Source: Olavius algarvensis spirochete endosymbiont
GTDB lineage: Bacteria > Spirochaetota > Spirochaetia > DSM-2461
Assembly: GCA_900608495.1 (NCBI GenBank)
Contig: UWYT01000040.1
Coordinates: 1 to 33,245, forward strand
Reading direction: 5' to 3'
Length of the DNA stretch: 33,245 nt
The notes beneath the pieces were generated by a model. That model did not search any database and was not told where the DNA came from. It saw only the letters and a list, made by a program, of their open reading frames with translations. The translations under genes were made by a program, and so were the position numbers. This document shows, piece by piece, positions 8,214-16,300 of the stretch (position 1 is its first letter; each line of letters opens with the position of its first letter).

Positions 8214-8240
8214 TTGATTAGCTGTTTTTCCTCATATTAA
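8214..8240 (+). promoter_or_regulatory. Possible promoter for the lipoprotein-xseAB unit
   Basis: TTGATT at 8214-8219 and TATTAA at 8235-8240 are separated by 15 bases, which is short for a sigma-70 promoter. The surrounding region is AT-rich. The site is 19 bases before ATG 8259. I see no clear sigma-70 promoter for the opposite (minus-strand) operon in the same intergenic region. Confidence 0.25.
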
Positions 8241-8258
8241 ACTATCATTTTAAAACTG

Positions 8259-8750
8259 ATGACTACCAGTCGGAACCCCTGTTTTCTTGCACTCTTCTCA
8301 TTGCCAGTTTTACTGTCAATCTCGTGTTCGCAGGAGATGCCTGTTGAACGAACGCTTCGAAGACTTGATTTGGAATATGCCCTGGATCGGGAAGGAGACT
8401 TTCGAGTAAGTGTAAAACTCGATGACGGCAGGGAAACCATCGTGGGGATTAGTCCTGCTGTAGCGAATGAAAAGATTCGAGTGCGAAGTATGTGGTCGGT
8501 GGCTGGAAGAATTCCGGGGAAACTGCCCGACAGCCTTGCTGAAAATTTGTTGGCCGATGTCTGGGAGTCTCGAATTTGGGGGGGATGGGCCTTGGCTGGT
8601 ATTACGTCGGATGGGAGACATGTTCTGGTTTATATCACACGAATCCCGGCGTCCTCTTCAATTCGGATGTTCAAAGAGGCTCTGATGTACACTGCGGAAA
8701 CGGCGATAAATCTTCGCGAGGCTCTTTCATATTTGGAAGAAGGCGTTTAG
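8259..8750 (+). CDS. Small lipoprotein of unknown function upstream of xseA
   Basis: The N-terminus has a hydrophobic signal ending in LSISC, so lipid attachment at C23 is likely; spirochaete lipoboxes are relaxed. The mature part (about 140 residues) is a compact alpha/beta domain with GGWALAG followed by HVLVYITR and a helical C-terminus. The look is faintly like YbjN or secretion-chaperone folds, but I cannot assign it. It lies 51 bases before xseA on the same strand and probably shares its transcript. No strong ribosome-binding site precedes ATG 8259. Confidence 0.7.
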   Translation: MTTSRNPCFLALFSLPVLLSISCSQEMPVERTLRRLDLEYALDREGDFRVSVKLDDGRETIVGISPAVANEKIRVRSMWSVAGRIPGKLPDSLAENLLADVWESRIWGGWALAGITSDGRHVLVYITRIPASSSIRMFKEALMYTAETAINLREALSYLEEGV

Positions 8751-8801
8751 CAATTCCATTAAGAAAAGAGTGGCGGCTGTTTTGATTTGAGGAAGTGATT
8801 G

Positions 8802-10025
8802 ATGTCCGACAAAAAATTGCGAATAGTTTCTGTCACTGAACTTACGAGAGTTATCAAAGAGCAACTTGAGGGATCCTTCCCTGAGGTGAGAGTTGAAGGC
8901 GAAATATCAAATTGCAAGCTCTCCGGAGCGGGGCATATCTACTTCACTCTGAAAGATTCTGGCGCAGTTATTTCCGTAGCCTTGTTCAGGGGTAGAGCTC
9001 TGAAAACGAGAACAAAACCTGCGGATGGAATGACGGTGGTAGTTACCGGCAAGATTGATGTGTATCCGCCTCGCGGTTCTTACCAGCTGATAGCAACTGA
9101 TATCCTGGTATCTGGCCGAGGAGAACTGCTCAGAACCCTCGAACAACGAAAAAAGGCGTTGGCATCCGAGGGACTGTTTAATCAGGCACGTAAGAAATTC
9201 CTCCCTCTTTATCCGAGAAGAGTTGCTCTTATCAGCTCTCCGACTGGAGCTGCATTGCAGGACATTCTTCAAGTGCTTGCGAGACGTTCCGCCGCCCCCA
9301 AGGTTACGATTTTGCCCTCATTAGTACAGGGAACTGAGGCGGCAGAAACTATTGCCACTCAAATAAGAAGAGCCTCGGTTTATAATCTGGGAGATGTGGT
9401 AATTCTGGCCAGGGGCGGTGGCTCCTGGGAAGATTTGATGGCGTTCGATGAAGAGGTTGTCGTTCGAGCTATCAGCGATTGTTCAATTCCCCTGATAAGC
9501 GGCGTGGGCCATGAAACTGATGTGAGCCTTGCAGACCTTGCCGCTGATGTCAGGGCGCCTACTCCGTCGGCAGCGGCCGAACTGGTGAGCGATCGCTCAG
9601 AGGATTTAATCCTTCGTGTCAAAGGACTGACAAGGGACATCGTCTGGGCATTTCAAACACGTCTCAATGCCATCGAATTGCGTTTCAGCAAGCTCAGTGT
9701 TGCCGAGTTGGCAAGTGCAGTTACCGCACGTCTGGAGGAGGCCCTGCGCAGGAGCGATGAGGCTCGGGAAGCTATGGAGGGAGCCATCAGAAACCGCCTT
9801 ATCGAGCTTAGGCACAGACTGCAACTTGCAACACGCGCCTTGATTGATGGATCCCCAAGAACCATAATGAACCGGGGATTCTCGCGCATCACGATGCACG
9901 GCATTGGCATTAACGATTCCGCCCAACTTGCAAAAGGTGATAGAATAGCGATAGAGTTCGCCCGTGGGGGGGCAGATGCAGAAATTCTTGAAACGAGATT
10001 GGTATTGAGCAATGGAAGGATTTGA
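8802..10025 (+). CDS. xseA: Exodeoxyribonuclease VII large subunit
   Basis: XseA with XseB forms exonuclease VII, which degrades single-stranded DNA from both ends into oligonucleotides, in the cytoplasm. The N-terminal OB-fold is visible (VRVEGEISNCK, GHIYFTLKD, then VTGKIDVYPPRGSYQL), followed by the catalytic core with RVALISSPTGAALQDIL, VILARGGGSWEDLMAF and the highly conserved GVGHETDVSLADLAADVRAPTPSAAAE. A coiled-coil region and a C-terminal beta segment complete it. Its 407 residues are near the normal size of 400-460. I chose ATG 8802 because TTTGAGGAAG lies 6-8 bases upstream; the preceding TTG (8799) is in frame too. It overlaps xseB by 14 bases. Confidence 0.97.
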   Translation: MSDKKLRIVSVTELTRVIKEQLEGSFPEVRVEGEISNCKLSGAGHIYFTLKDSGAVISVALFRGRALKTRTKPADGMTVVVTGKIDVYPPRGSYQLIATDILVSGRGELLRTLEQRKKALASEGLFNQARKKFLPLYPRRVALISSPTGAALQDILQVLARRSAAPKVTILPSLVQGTEAAETIATQIRRASVYNLGDVVILARGGGSWEDLMAFDEEVVVRAISDCSIPLISGVGHETDVSLADLAADVRAPTPSAAAELVSDRSEDLILRVKGLTRDIVWAFQTRLNAIELRFSKLSVAELASAVTARLEEALRRSDEAREAMEGAIRNRLIELRHRLQLATRALIDGSPRTIMNRGFSRITMHGIGINDSAQLAKGDRIAIEFARGGADAEILETRLVLSNGRI

Positions 10026-10233
10026 AGAACGGTTGGCTCGTTTGGAGAAGCTAGCCGTAAAAATACGCGATAGAGACGTTCTCCTGGAGAAGGCTGTGAC
10101 AATGTTCGACGAAGGTGTGGAATTGTCAAAGGGTTTAGAAGAAGAACTTCAAGGGCTCGAGAGAAAAATTGAGATTCTTTCGAACGAACCCCCATTGGAT
10201 GGAAGCGGCAAGGTGGAACTCAAGCCCTTCTAG
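10012..10233 (+). CDS. xseB: Exodeoxyribonuclease VII small subunit
   Basis: The 73-residue protein has the XseB pattern: FEERLARLEKLAVKI, then LEKAVTMFDEGVELSKG, and a helical end with KIEIL. It forms the regulatory part of exonuclease VII with the overlapping upstream xseA. The stop codon TAG shares the palindrome CTAG (10230-10233) with the stop of the convergent DUF192 gene, so the two genes overlap by 4 bases. A run of seven T follows the stop on the plus strand, but I see no strong stem before it. Confidence 0.95.
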   Translation: MEGFEERLARLEKLAVKIRDRDVLLEKAVTMFDEGVELSKGLEEELQGLERKIEILSNEPPLDGSGKVELKPF

Positions 10234-10727
10234 TTTTTTTGACTCGGCGGCAACTGAACCTTGTCACCGGCTCTTATCCCACGGCTCGTGAACCACCCTT
10301 GGTTGACTTCCAGGGCATATCGGACATATTTACCCGATTGAACGGGATTCAGGCTCAGAGGCTTCATATCTCGAATCTCCCGTATCGTCCCGTCAGAAGC
10401 GATAAACGCGATCGAGAGCGGCAACACTGTATCCTTCATCCAAAATGATAATTTTGATTCCTTTTCATATACAAACAGCATGCCCTGATTTTCTGCCAGC
10501 CGCCTGCGAAACATCAAACCCGCAATATGTTCCTCGCGTTCATCGGCGATTTCAACTCTCAATTTGTATCCGGAAATATACATGTCCTCCCTGGCCAAGG
10601 TTTCCGCTCCACAGCTTGATATCACTACTAGAAGAATAGGAAAAAGCCGAGAGATGAATGTCGCATCCAAATTCCTCTCTCTGACGAATCGAAGGTTCCG
10701 TGAACAGTGGGTGCCGGTAAGAGTCAT
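10230..10727 (-). CDS. DUF192 family lipoprotein
   Basis: A DUF192 domain fills about residues 50-160. Landmarks are HIAGLMFRRRL, NQGMLFVYEKE, SFWMKDTVLPLSIAFI and YALEVNQGWF near the end. The family is widespread and of unknown function, often exported. The N-terminus ends a hydrophobic stretch with VISSC, which suggests a lipoprotein. I chose ATG 10727 (165 residues): it lies one base after the upstream stop and 7 bases after GGTGAG. The longer ATG at 10754 would overlap the upstream gene by 26 bases. It is probably cotranscribed with that gene. Confidence 0.85.
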   Translation of the reverse strand: MTLTGTHCSRNLRFVRERNLDATFISRLFPILLVVISSCGAETLAREDMYISGYKLRVEIADEREEHIAGLMFRRRLAENQGMLFVYEKESKLSFWMKDTVLPLSIAFIASDGTIREIRDMKPLSLNPVQSGKYVRYALEVNQGWFTSRGIRAGDKVQLPPSQKN

Positions 10728-10728
10728 T

Positions 10729-11325
10729 TCAAAACTCACCGAGGAATTCATCACGTGCCTGAGCCAACCAGGCCTTTCGATTGGAATCCTCCTCCAGAGC
10801 CGCGTTAAACACGATTCTATCCAAGTATTTCACGGTTAGGGGCTTCTCCATTGTCAACCTGGTTTGATTGTCTTCCCAAACAATCTTGTTCGGGTTTAAA
10901 TTAGATGGGGTTCCGTATTTGTTTTCGAGCGCAGAGTAAACGGAATACCAGTCAACAATCTGAGAATCCAGCTCAAGGACAATGGCGATTAGCGAATTCT
11001 CTTCAAACTGGAATAGGCATCTGCTGATGAACAGAGACCCCTCAGTATCTATCAAAGACGCTCTTGGGCGCTGGAGCAAGCTTAAATCAGGGTCGCCTTG
11101 ATAGTTAAACCAATTATCCAGCCTGAGATTGTCTTTAACTTCGTTTGGACTCATCCCAAGAACGAAGCTTCGATATGTACGAGAAATTCCGGTTTTTTCA
11201 GAGGATTCGATGGTTTGGGGGTTGAGGTTCGTGGGCAAAACGAAAACCAATATACCCATCATAAATTTTCCTATAAGTTCAAATCTTACTGTAAGCCTCT
11301 CTGCCCCAATTTGGATTGCAGTCAT
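10729..11325 (-). CDS. Exported protein of unknown function
   Basis: The 198-residue protein begins with a charged segment followed by a hydrophobic stretch (FMMGILVFVLP), consistent with a signal peptide. The rest resembles small envelope proteins with a repeated SFVLGMSPNEVKDNL-type helix and a KYGTPSNLNPNKIVWEDNQTRLTM strand pair, a pattern common in hypothetical proteins that track size or stability of partners. I do not recognise the family. Two starts are possible. ATG 11325 has a TACAAT hexamer 6 bases upstream and no Shine-Dalgarno. ATG 11262 has AGGA at good spacing but would lose the charged part of the signal. It sits one base before the DUF192 gene. Confidence 0.72.
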   Translation of the reverse strand: MTAIQIGAERLTVRFELIGKFMMGILVFVLPTNLNPQTIESSEKTGISRTYRSFVLGMSPNEVKDNLRLDNWFNYQGDPDLSLLQRPRASLIDTEGSLFISRCLFQFEENSLIAIVLELDSQIVDWYSVYSALENKYGTPSNLNPNKIVWEDNQTRLTMEKPLTVKYLDRIVFNAALEEDSNRKAWLAQARDEFLGEF

Positions 11326-11331
11326 TTAGTC

Positions 11332-11337
11332 ATTGTA
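11332..11337 (-). promoter_or_regulatory. Possible -10 element directly before the 11325 start
   Basis: On the minus strand TACAAT is followed by six bases and then ATG 11325. A weak -35 (TCTTCA) lies 17 bases upstream. If used, transcription would begin at or next to the start codon and give a leaderless message. Confidence 0.3.
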
Positions 11338-11366
11338 TCGGCTATTCGAGTTCTTGAAGATAGGAT

Positions 11367-11395
11367 TTGCGGTTGAAACACATACTGCCTATGTA
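11367..11395 (+). promoter_or_regulatory. Possible promoter with overlapping inverted repeat
   Basis: TTGCGG (11367-11372), a 17-base spacer and TATGTA (11390-11395) precede the PEGA-protein start at 11408. An inverted repeat ACATA-N5-TATGT (11380-11394) overlaps the -10 region and could be an operator. The leader would be very short, and no Shine-Dalgarno is visible. Confidence 0.33.
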
Positions 11396-11407
11396 CATGA
11401 TTATTGC

Positions 11408-13051
11408 ATGAAGGCCGATTTCCGAAGCTTGATAATCTCCACTTTCCTTCTGTTGCTTGCAGGTAGAGTTTTCAGCGACAGCGATAAGGACATCCAGATC
11501 GATGAATACGAGTCATGGAACTATATTCGCCATCCCCGAATGGAAAAAGAGGATTATCTTAGACAATCAGTTTTCGCATTCCAGCCGGGCTTAGAGATAA
11601 TCACCGATTTAGATGATGTTAAAATTCTGCTCTCTGGTGAAGAGGTTGGCCGAACACCCTGGGAGCAAAATAATCTGGAATCAGGTCAATACCAGGTTCG
11701 ATTGATATTCAGGGGTTTTGAACTAAACGAATTTTCGGTGACTGTCCACAACGATCGACGCACCGTAGTTACTGCCGAAATAGGAAAAGGCACATTGATA
11801 TTGAAGGATATGCCGAGTGGAGCGGTAGTGGAAATAGATGGAAAACTGTACTCCGGCAATGAAATTTCGTTAAAAGCAGGCAAGAAACGCTTAAGAATAA
11901 CTGCTTTCGGTTGGGAAACTAGCGAATCGGCAATAGAAATTCCGCCTGGCGGAAGAGTTGAATGGCGCTATGACGGGATGCAGGAAGCTTTTAAACTTGA
12001 GGAACTTAAAGTTGTGCCGAAATCACTTCCTTCGAACGATCGGCGAGGATTTAGAATCAGTTGGTCAGCAAGTTCAAGTGGGCGGGTTGTATTCAAAATT
12101 TTGAGTCCGGATAACGAACTGATAACCGAGATACCAGTAACAATTTCATCCACACGGAACTCAATATATTGGCTGCCGATTAGGAAGAACGGCAGTGCCT
12201 TGACCGACGGTACATATAGAATAGTTGCAATCGATATTGACAAAAACAATGCTAAGGACATCTCAAGGGCTTCGTTGATGATTGACTCGCGATTTCAGCG
12301 AGAGGCTCGCCTTATGCTGAATACTCTGCCCGGATTGCTTTATGCCCCTGGTTCTTCCATGCTGTCACCTGGAGTCTGGCAGATTGCCATGGGAGCTGGT
12401 GCCGACATTGATATTGGAGATTCTAATCTCTCCAGCGTATTTCCTGTCACAGTTGGATTTAGAATATCCCCGAGTCGCAGGTGGGAAATCAGCGCAAAAT
12501 TCGATGTGAGGGTTCGCAATTCGTTTGACACCACAAGTGTTTACTCGTCTCTATCCGGTTCGTGGCGCATCAACTCAACTACAGGACCATTCAAAATCAA
12601 CTTGGCACTGCTTCTTTCCCACGACGGCTTTGTCTCTGAAATCAATCGCATCCCTCAGAAGAATTTCACAATGATTCTACCCGGACTCCATTTCATAACT
12701 CCGATGGAACTCTCTTTCGACAGTTGGCATCTGATACTCTCGCCAATTATCTCCCTTACCTTCATCGGCTCAGACAACGAGAACTGGCGACTTGCGGGTC
12801 CGGTTCGAAGCGTTCAATCAGTTGGATTAGGGGTATATCACGAAAGCGAGAAGTATCTGGTAGGAATCTCTACGGCACTCAGGGGGCCAGATTTCCCCCA
12901 GGGGTTTGTTGACCTAACACTCTGGAGTGGTTTGGAAGGCCGTTTCGACCTTTTAGGAGACGCATCGTATTTAGCAGTATTCACCGGCGTTCGATACCTC
13001 AATGTGAATCCCACCATAAGCGTTGGTATTGAAATGGGGTTAATCGGCTAG
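11408..13051 (+). CDS. PEGA-domain protein with C-terminal beta-barrel-like region
   Basis: I chose ATG 11408 because it opens a normal signal peptide (basic KADFR, then a hydrophobic LIISTFLLLLAG). The longer frame from TTG 11333 adds a non-signal leader. Residues about 61-125 form a PEGA-like repeat (GEEVGRTPWEQNNLESGQYQ), a second lies at about 128-186 (LILKDMPSGAVVEIDGKLY), and a FlgD/Ig-like domain at about 210-292 contains RNSIYWLPIRKNGSALTDGTY. The last 235 residues alternate hydrophobic and polar residues in beta strands, consistent with an outer-membrane barrel. PEGA domains are thought to bind surface polysaccharides or wall. The protein (547 residues) probably sits in the outer membrane facing the periplasm. 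No partner gene overlaps it. Confidence 0.75.
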   Translation: MKADFRSLIISTFLLLLAGRVFSDSDKDIQIDEYESWNYIRHPRMEKEDYLRQSVFAFQPGLEIITDLDDVKILLSGEEVGRTPWEQNNLESGQYQVRLIFRGFELNEFSVTVHNDRRTVVTAEIGKGTLILKDMPSGAVVEIDGKLYSGNEISLKAGKKRLRITAFGWETSESAIEIPPGGRVEWRYDGMQEAFKLEELKVVPKSLPSNDRRGFRISWSASSSGRVVFKILSPDNELITEIPVTISSTRNSIYWLPIRKNGSALTDGTYRIVAIDIDKNNAKDISRASLMIDSRFQREARLMLNTLPGLLYAPGSSMLSPGVWQIAMGAGADIDIGDSNLSSVFPVTVGFRISPSRRWEISAKFDVRVRNSFDTTSVYSSLSGSWRINSTTGPFKINLALLLSHDGFVSEINRIPQKNFTMILPGLHFITPMELSFDSWHLILSPIISLTFIGSDNENWRLAGPVRSVQSVGLGVYHESEKYLVGISTALRGPDFPQGFVDLTLWSGLEGRFDLLGDASYLAVFTGVRYLNVNPTISVGIEMGLIG

Positions 13052-13068
13052 AGGCTTGTTAGAGTTGT

Positions 13069-13389
13069 TCAATTCTTAAACCAATAACTTGCGATAAAAC
13101 CTACGATCACTATAATCAAAGCACTTAGAGACCAATACAACAAAGAACGCCATGGCCTGTCCTCGCGATTTCTGTTTCGAGCGACGGTTCGGCCCGCAGC
13201 CTTGCCAACGAAGCTCCCACTATCTGCGCTCCCACACCGCGGACATCCATTAAGGAATTCACGGCTACTGCCAATCTTTTTGCACTTGGGGCACAGTACG
13301 CCTGAAAAGGAAACCCCACACACAGGGCAGGACTTCGCATTCCAGTCAACCTTCGACTTGCAAACCTCGCAATAATAGATGTCGCTCAT
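13069..13389 (-). CDS. Double zinc-ribbon membrane protein
   Basis: Four CxxC pairs (YCEVC, SCPVCG, LCPKC, GCPRCG) form two zinc ribbons in the first 60 residues. A basic linker (RNRNRED) and one membrane helix near the C-terminus (YWSLSALIIVIVGFIASYWF) follow. The protein is therefore tail-anchored with the ribbons in the cytoplasm. ATG 13389 (106 residues) lies 2 bases after the SpoIIE-type phosphatase stop, so it ends that operon; ATG 13401 would overlap it. No function can be named. Its position suggests a role near the phosphatase. Confidence 0.75.
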   Translation of the reverse strand: MSDIYYCEVCKSKVDWNAKSCPVCGVSFSGVLCPKCKKIGSSREFLNGCPRCGSADSGSFVGKAAGRTVARNRNREDRPWRSLLYWSLSALIIVIVGFIASYWFKN

Positions 13390-13391
13390 TG

Positions 13392-16300
13392 CTACAGGCA
13401 TTCATAAGTCCAGAGTGTCAGATCATCGTCCTGTGGATCCTCTTGAAGATGGGAGAAGTACACATAGGGTGATTTGCCATCATCTTCCACGGGGTGGTTA
13501 TAGAATTCGTTGTACTCTAGGAAATGGTCTCTCAAAAAAGTGGCGATTTTTCGGTCAACTCTGACTCGCGTGGTTAGTTCGCCGGATTTATCGGGCACAA
13601 TGCGGAAAACCTTTTCGACAGAGGCTATTGCAAGTACTGTATCTTCGCCATTTCCTCTGAGGGTGGAGAAATCAAAATGCAATGGTTTCCCAATAGTTAA
13701 ATCACATCGCCGTTCAAGAATAAATTCTTGCCTGTTCATGGCCGCCTCAATCACCTGATTAATGCGAATCGAATCGAATTCTTCGTTTGCATTGCCAAGA
13801 CTCTTGTACCCCTCCTCAATGAATCTCGCGTCGGCTTCCCGGACGGATTCAGGTAGCTTCTCAAGGGATACTGCTTCAAATCTTTCATTCCTAAATATAT
13901 GATGAGCTTCCTCGATACCGTCCGTGTAAAGAAACAGAATATCGCCCCTGTTCAACTTACCACGAATCACTGAGTACATAGCAGGCTTCATTTCTATCAG
14001 TGATGAGTCTATTTGCCCTGTTGCCGGCGCTTCTGGAAGCTCAATCACCTTCATTTTTCTACTCTTCCCGTCAAATATATGAACAAGATTATCTCCCGCA
14101 TGGATCATCTCATATTCAGAGGTTCGTACATTGATAACAGACAGATTGAACGCAGCAAAGCGTCCCTGAAATCCTACCTCATTGATTAAATCGTTAATTC
14201 CAAAGGTGAAATTTCGAAGATCGTAGGAAAGTCGCCCTGAAATTTTCGCAGATTCTCTCACTTTTCTGAAGTAGTCAACATAAAGCGCTGCAATCTGCAC
14301 CATAATCAATGAAGCTGTCACCCCATGTCCGGATATATCAAGCTTGATCATCACGTAATGCTCTTCATCGAGTTGGCGGAAATCAAAGTAATCACCTGAA
14401 ACAGCATCCGCACCTTCGTAATAGCCAAACAAGTGGAAGAAGGGGTTTCTCGCTCCTCCGGTGGAAAGTTTAATGCCATGCTCATTCTGTTCCAGAGGTA
14501 AGAAGGTTTTCTGAATTTCCTGTCCTGCAATCAGTTCTTTCTGTTCGAGCGCTGCATTGAACAGTCCTCGAACCATTCCGTTTATTGTATCGACAAGTTC
14601 CGAGAGTTCATCCTTTGACTTGGATACAATTTCGAACGACTCGTGCTCCAGCATATTCGGCTGGTCCCTAATTGAGCTAACTCCCCGTATGATGGCTTGA
14701 ATCGGCTTCAACATCAGCGAAGATACGAAAAGTGCAACAATGATTCCCAATACTAAAGAGGCAATTGACGCGCCAAGCGTGATTAGCAGGATGCGCCTTT
14801 GTACCCGGGCCAGGGATGTCCTGATATCTTCAACCGAGACAGCTAATCGAACTATTCCTTTAAAAATATCTGGAGTTTGATCGTCAATATAGAGTATTGG
14901 TTTGTAGAAAATAAAACTGTCCACCTGGTCCGAACGAAGAGCATCTGCATTAAACTCGGGATATACGCTGAAAAATTGATTCGATATGTCCAATAGAACG
15001 TTCTCTATCAGTTTACGCTGTGCAGCCAGGGCATCCTCGGCCTCGACATAAGCCAAATCGCTGAAATTGAAACTGGGAAGTATTCTACTCAATTCACGGT
15101 TGTAGTTATCCCTTAGATCACCCAGTGTTCTAAGCATCAAATCCAAATCCGCATCCTGCGCAGCTTCTAATACGCTTTCTTTCATCAGTTGGATCGATGA
15201 ACTTAATTCGTCTTCCAAAGCATAGAAACCAATTTCAACCTCCTGCGGCATCAGATTATTGCGCTGGAGAAAATCTGTCACAATACCGCGATCAGTCTCG
15301 GAAAGGGTACCTTGCAAAGTGTAAGCATTGCCGGATTCGAGTTCATACAGACTCTGAAATATTTCTTTCTCCTTCATGTCTAATCCGGCCAACACTTGAG
15401 CATATTCGTTCCGGCTCAATTCTTTAGGTATCTCAAGTTTGTTCAGAATATTCGGGTCGTTTGTGGCCCAAATGTAATCATACCCATCACTGGTTGCCCG
15501 CAATCCATTGTTACCTATTTCACCTCTGGGGCCTGTTACCGTAGTCCAAAGAGCGTCGGGAAGTGCATCGATACGATCAGGAAGCAACAGGAGGCTGCCA
15601 CGATCGGCAGTTAGGATACTTGTTTCAGCGCTCGAAGAGAGAGTTTCGGTTAATAAGTGCGATTCGTTTTCAAGTCCCTCGGCGAGGGTATCGCGTTCCA
15701 TACTTACCCAAACAGCGCCAAGAACCACAGCGATCATAAGTATGGTTAGTAGAACCATAAGGGTGAATGCGAACGAAAATTTGGCCTGAAGGCCCATACC
15801 TTTTCTTTTGAGTAACATGGCTATTTCCTTCCGTGCGGTGGTGATTAATGGAGATTGATTCAAGATAGCTTCGGCATTGACACTAAGCGCATGAGCTTCC
15901 CTGGTAATAACAACAAGCCTGATTATCGTCAGTATAATTGCGGCAGCACAGAGCAAAACTACGATGCCGAGCAACAGCCTGTTACCGCTAAGTCTTGCGG
16001 ACGAGTCCAACGGAGTCCAAAGAGGCTCGTAGGTATAGGCGTCGTAAGGTCCGTATTTGACATTACCGCTTGAATCGAGACTCATCGCTAATTCCCAAAA
16101 GGCGACACCTCTTAAAGGATGATTGATGCCGATGAGATAAGTACCCTCGCGAAGATTGTCAATCGGGCCTATTTCTGCTTGAATATCGCTTTGAACGCGC
16201 AGCAAATTGGATTCCAGGCTAAAAGCATAATCCCAGGGTTCCTGACCATCTTTATCAATTATTCCTCCGAGCAGGTATCCTCCTGCCTGGAAGCCCCTGC

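Noticed and set aside
9653-10195. 180-codon open frame antisense to xseA/xseB
   Set aside because: It is the mirror of a strongly recognised gene pair, has serine/leucine-rich low-information content and no family motif.
10226-10240. Intrinsic terminator after xseB (run of seven T)
   Set aside because: No stable GC-rich stem precedes the T run, and the run is inside the coding sequence of the convergent gene.
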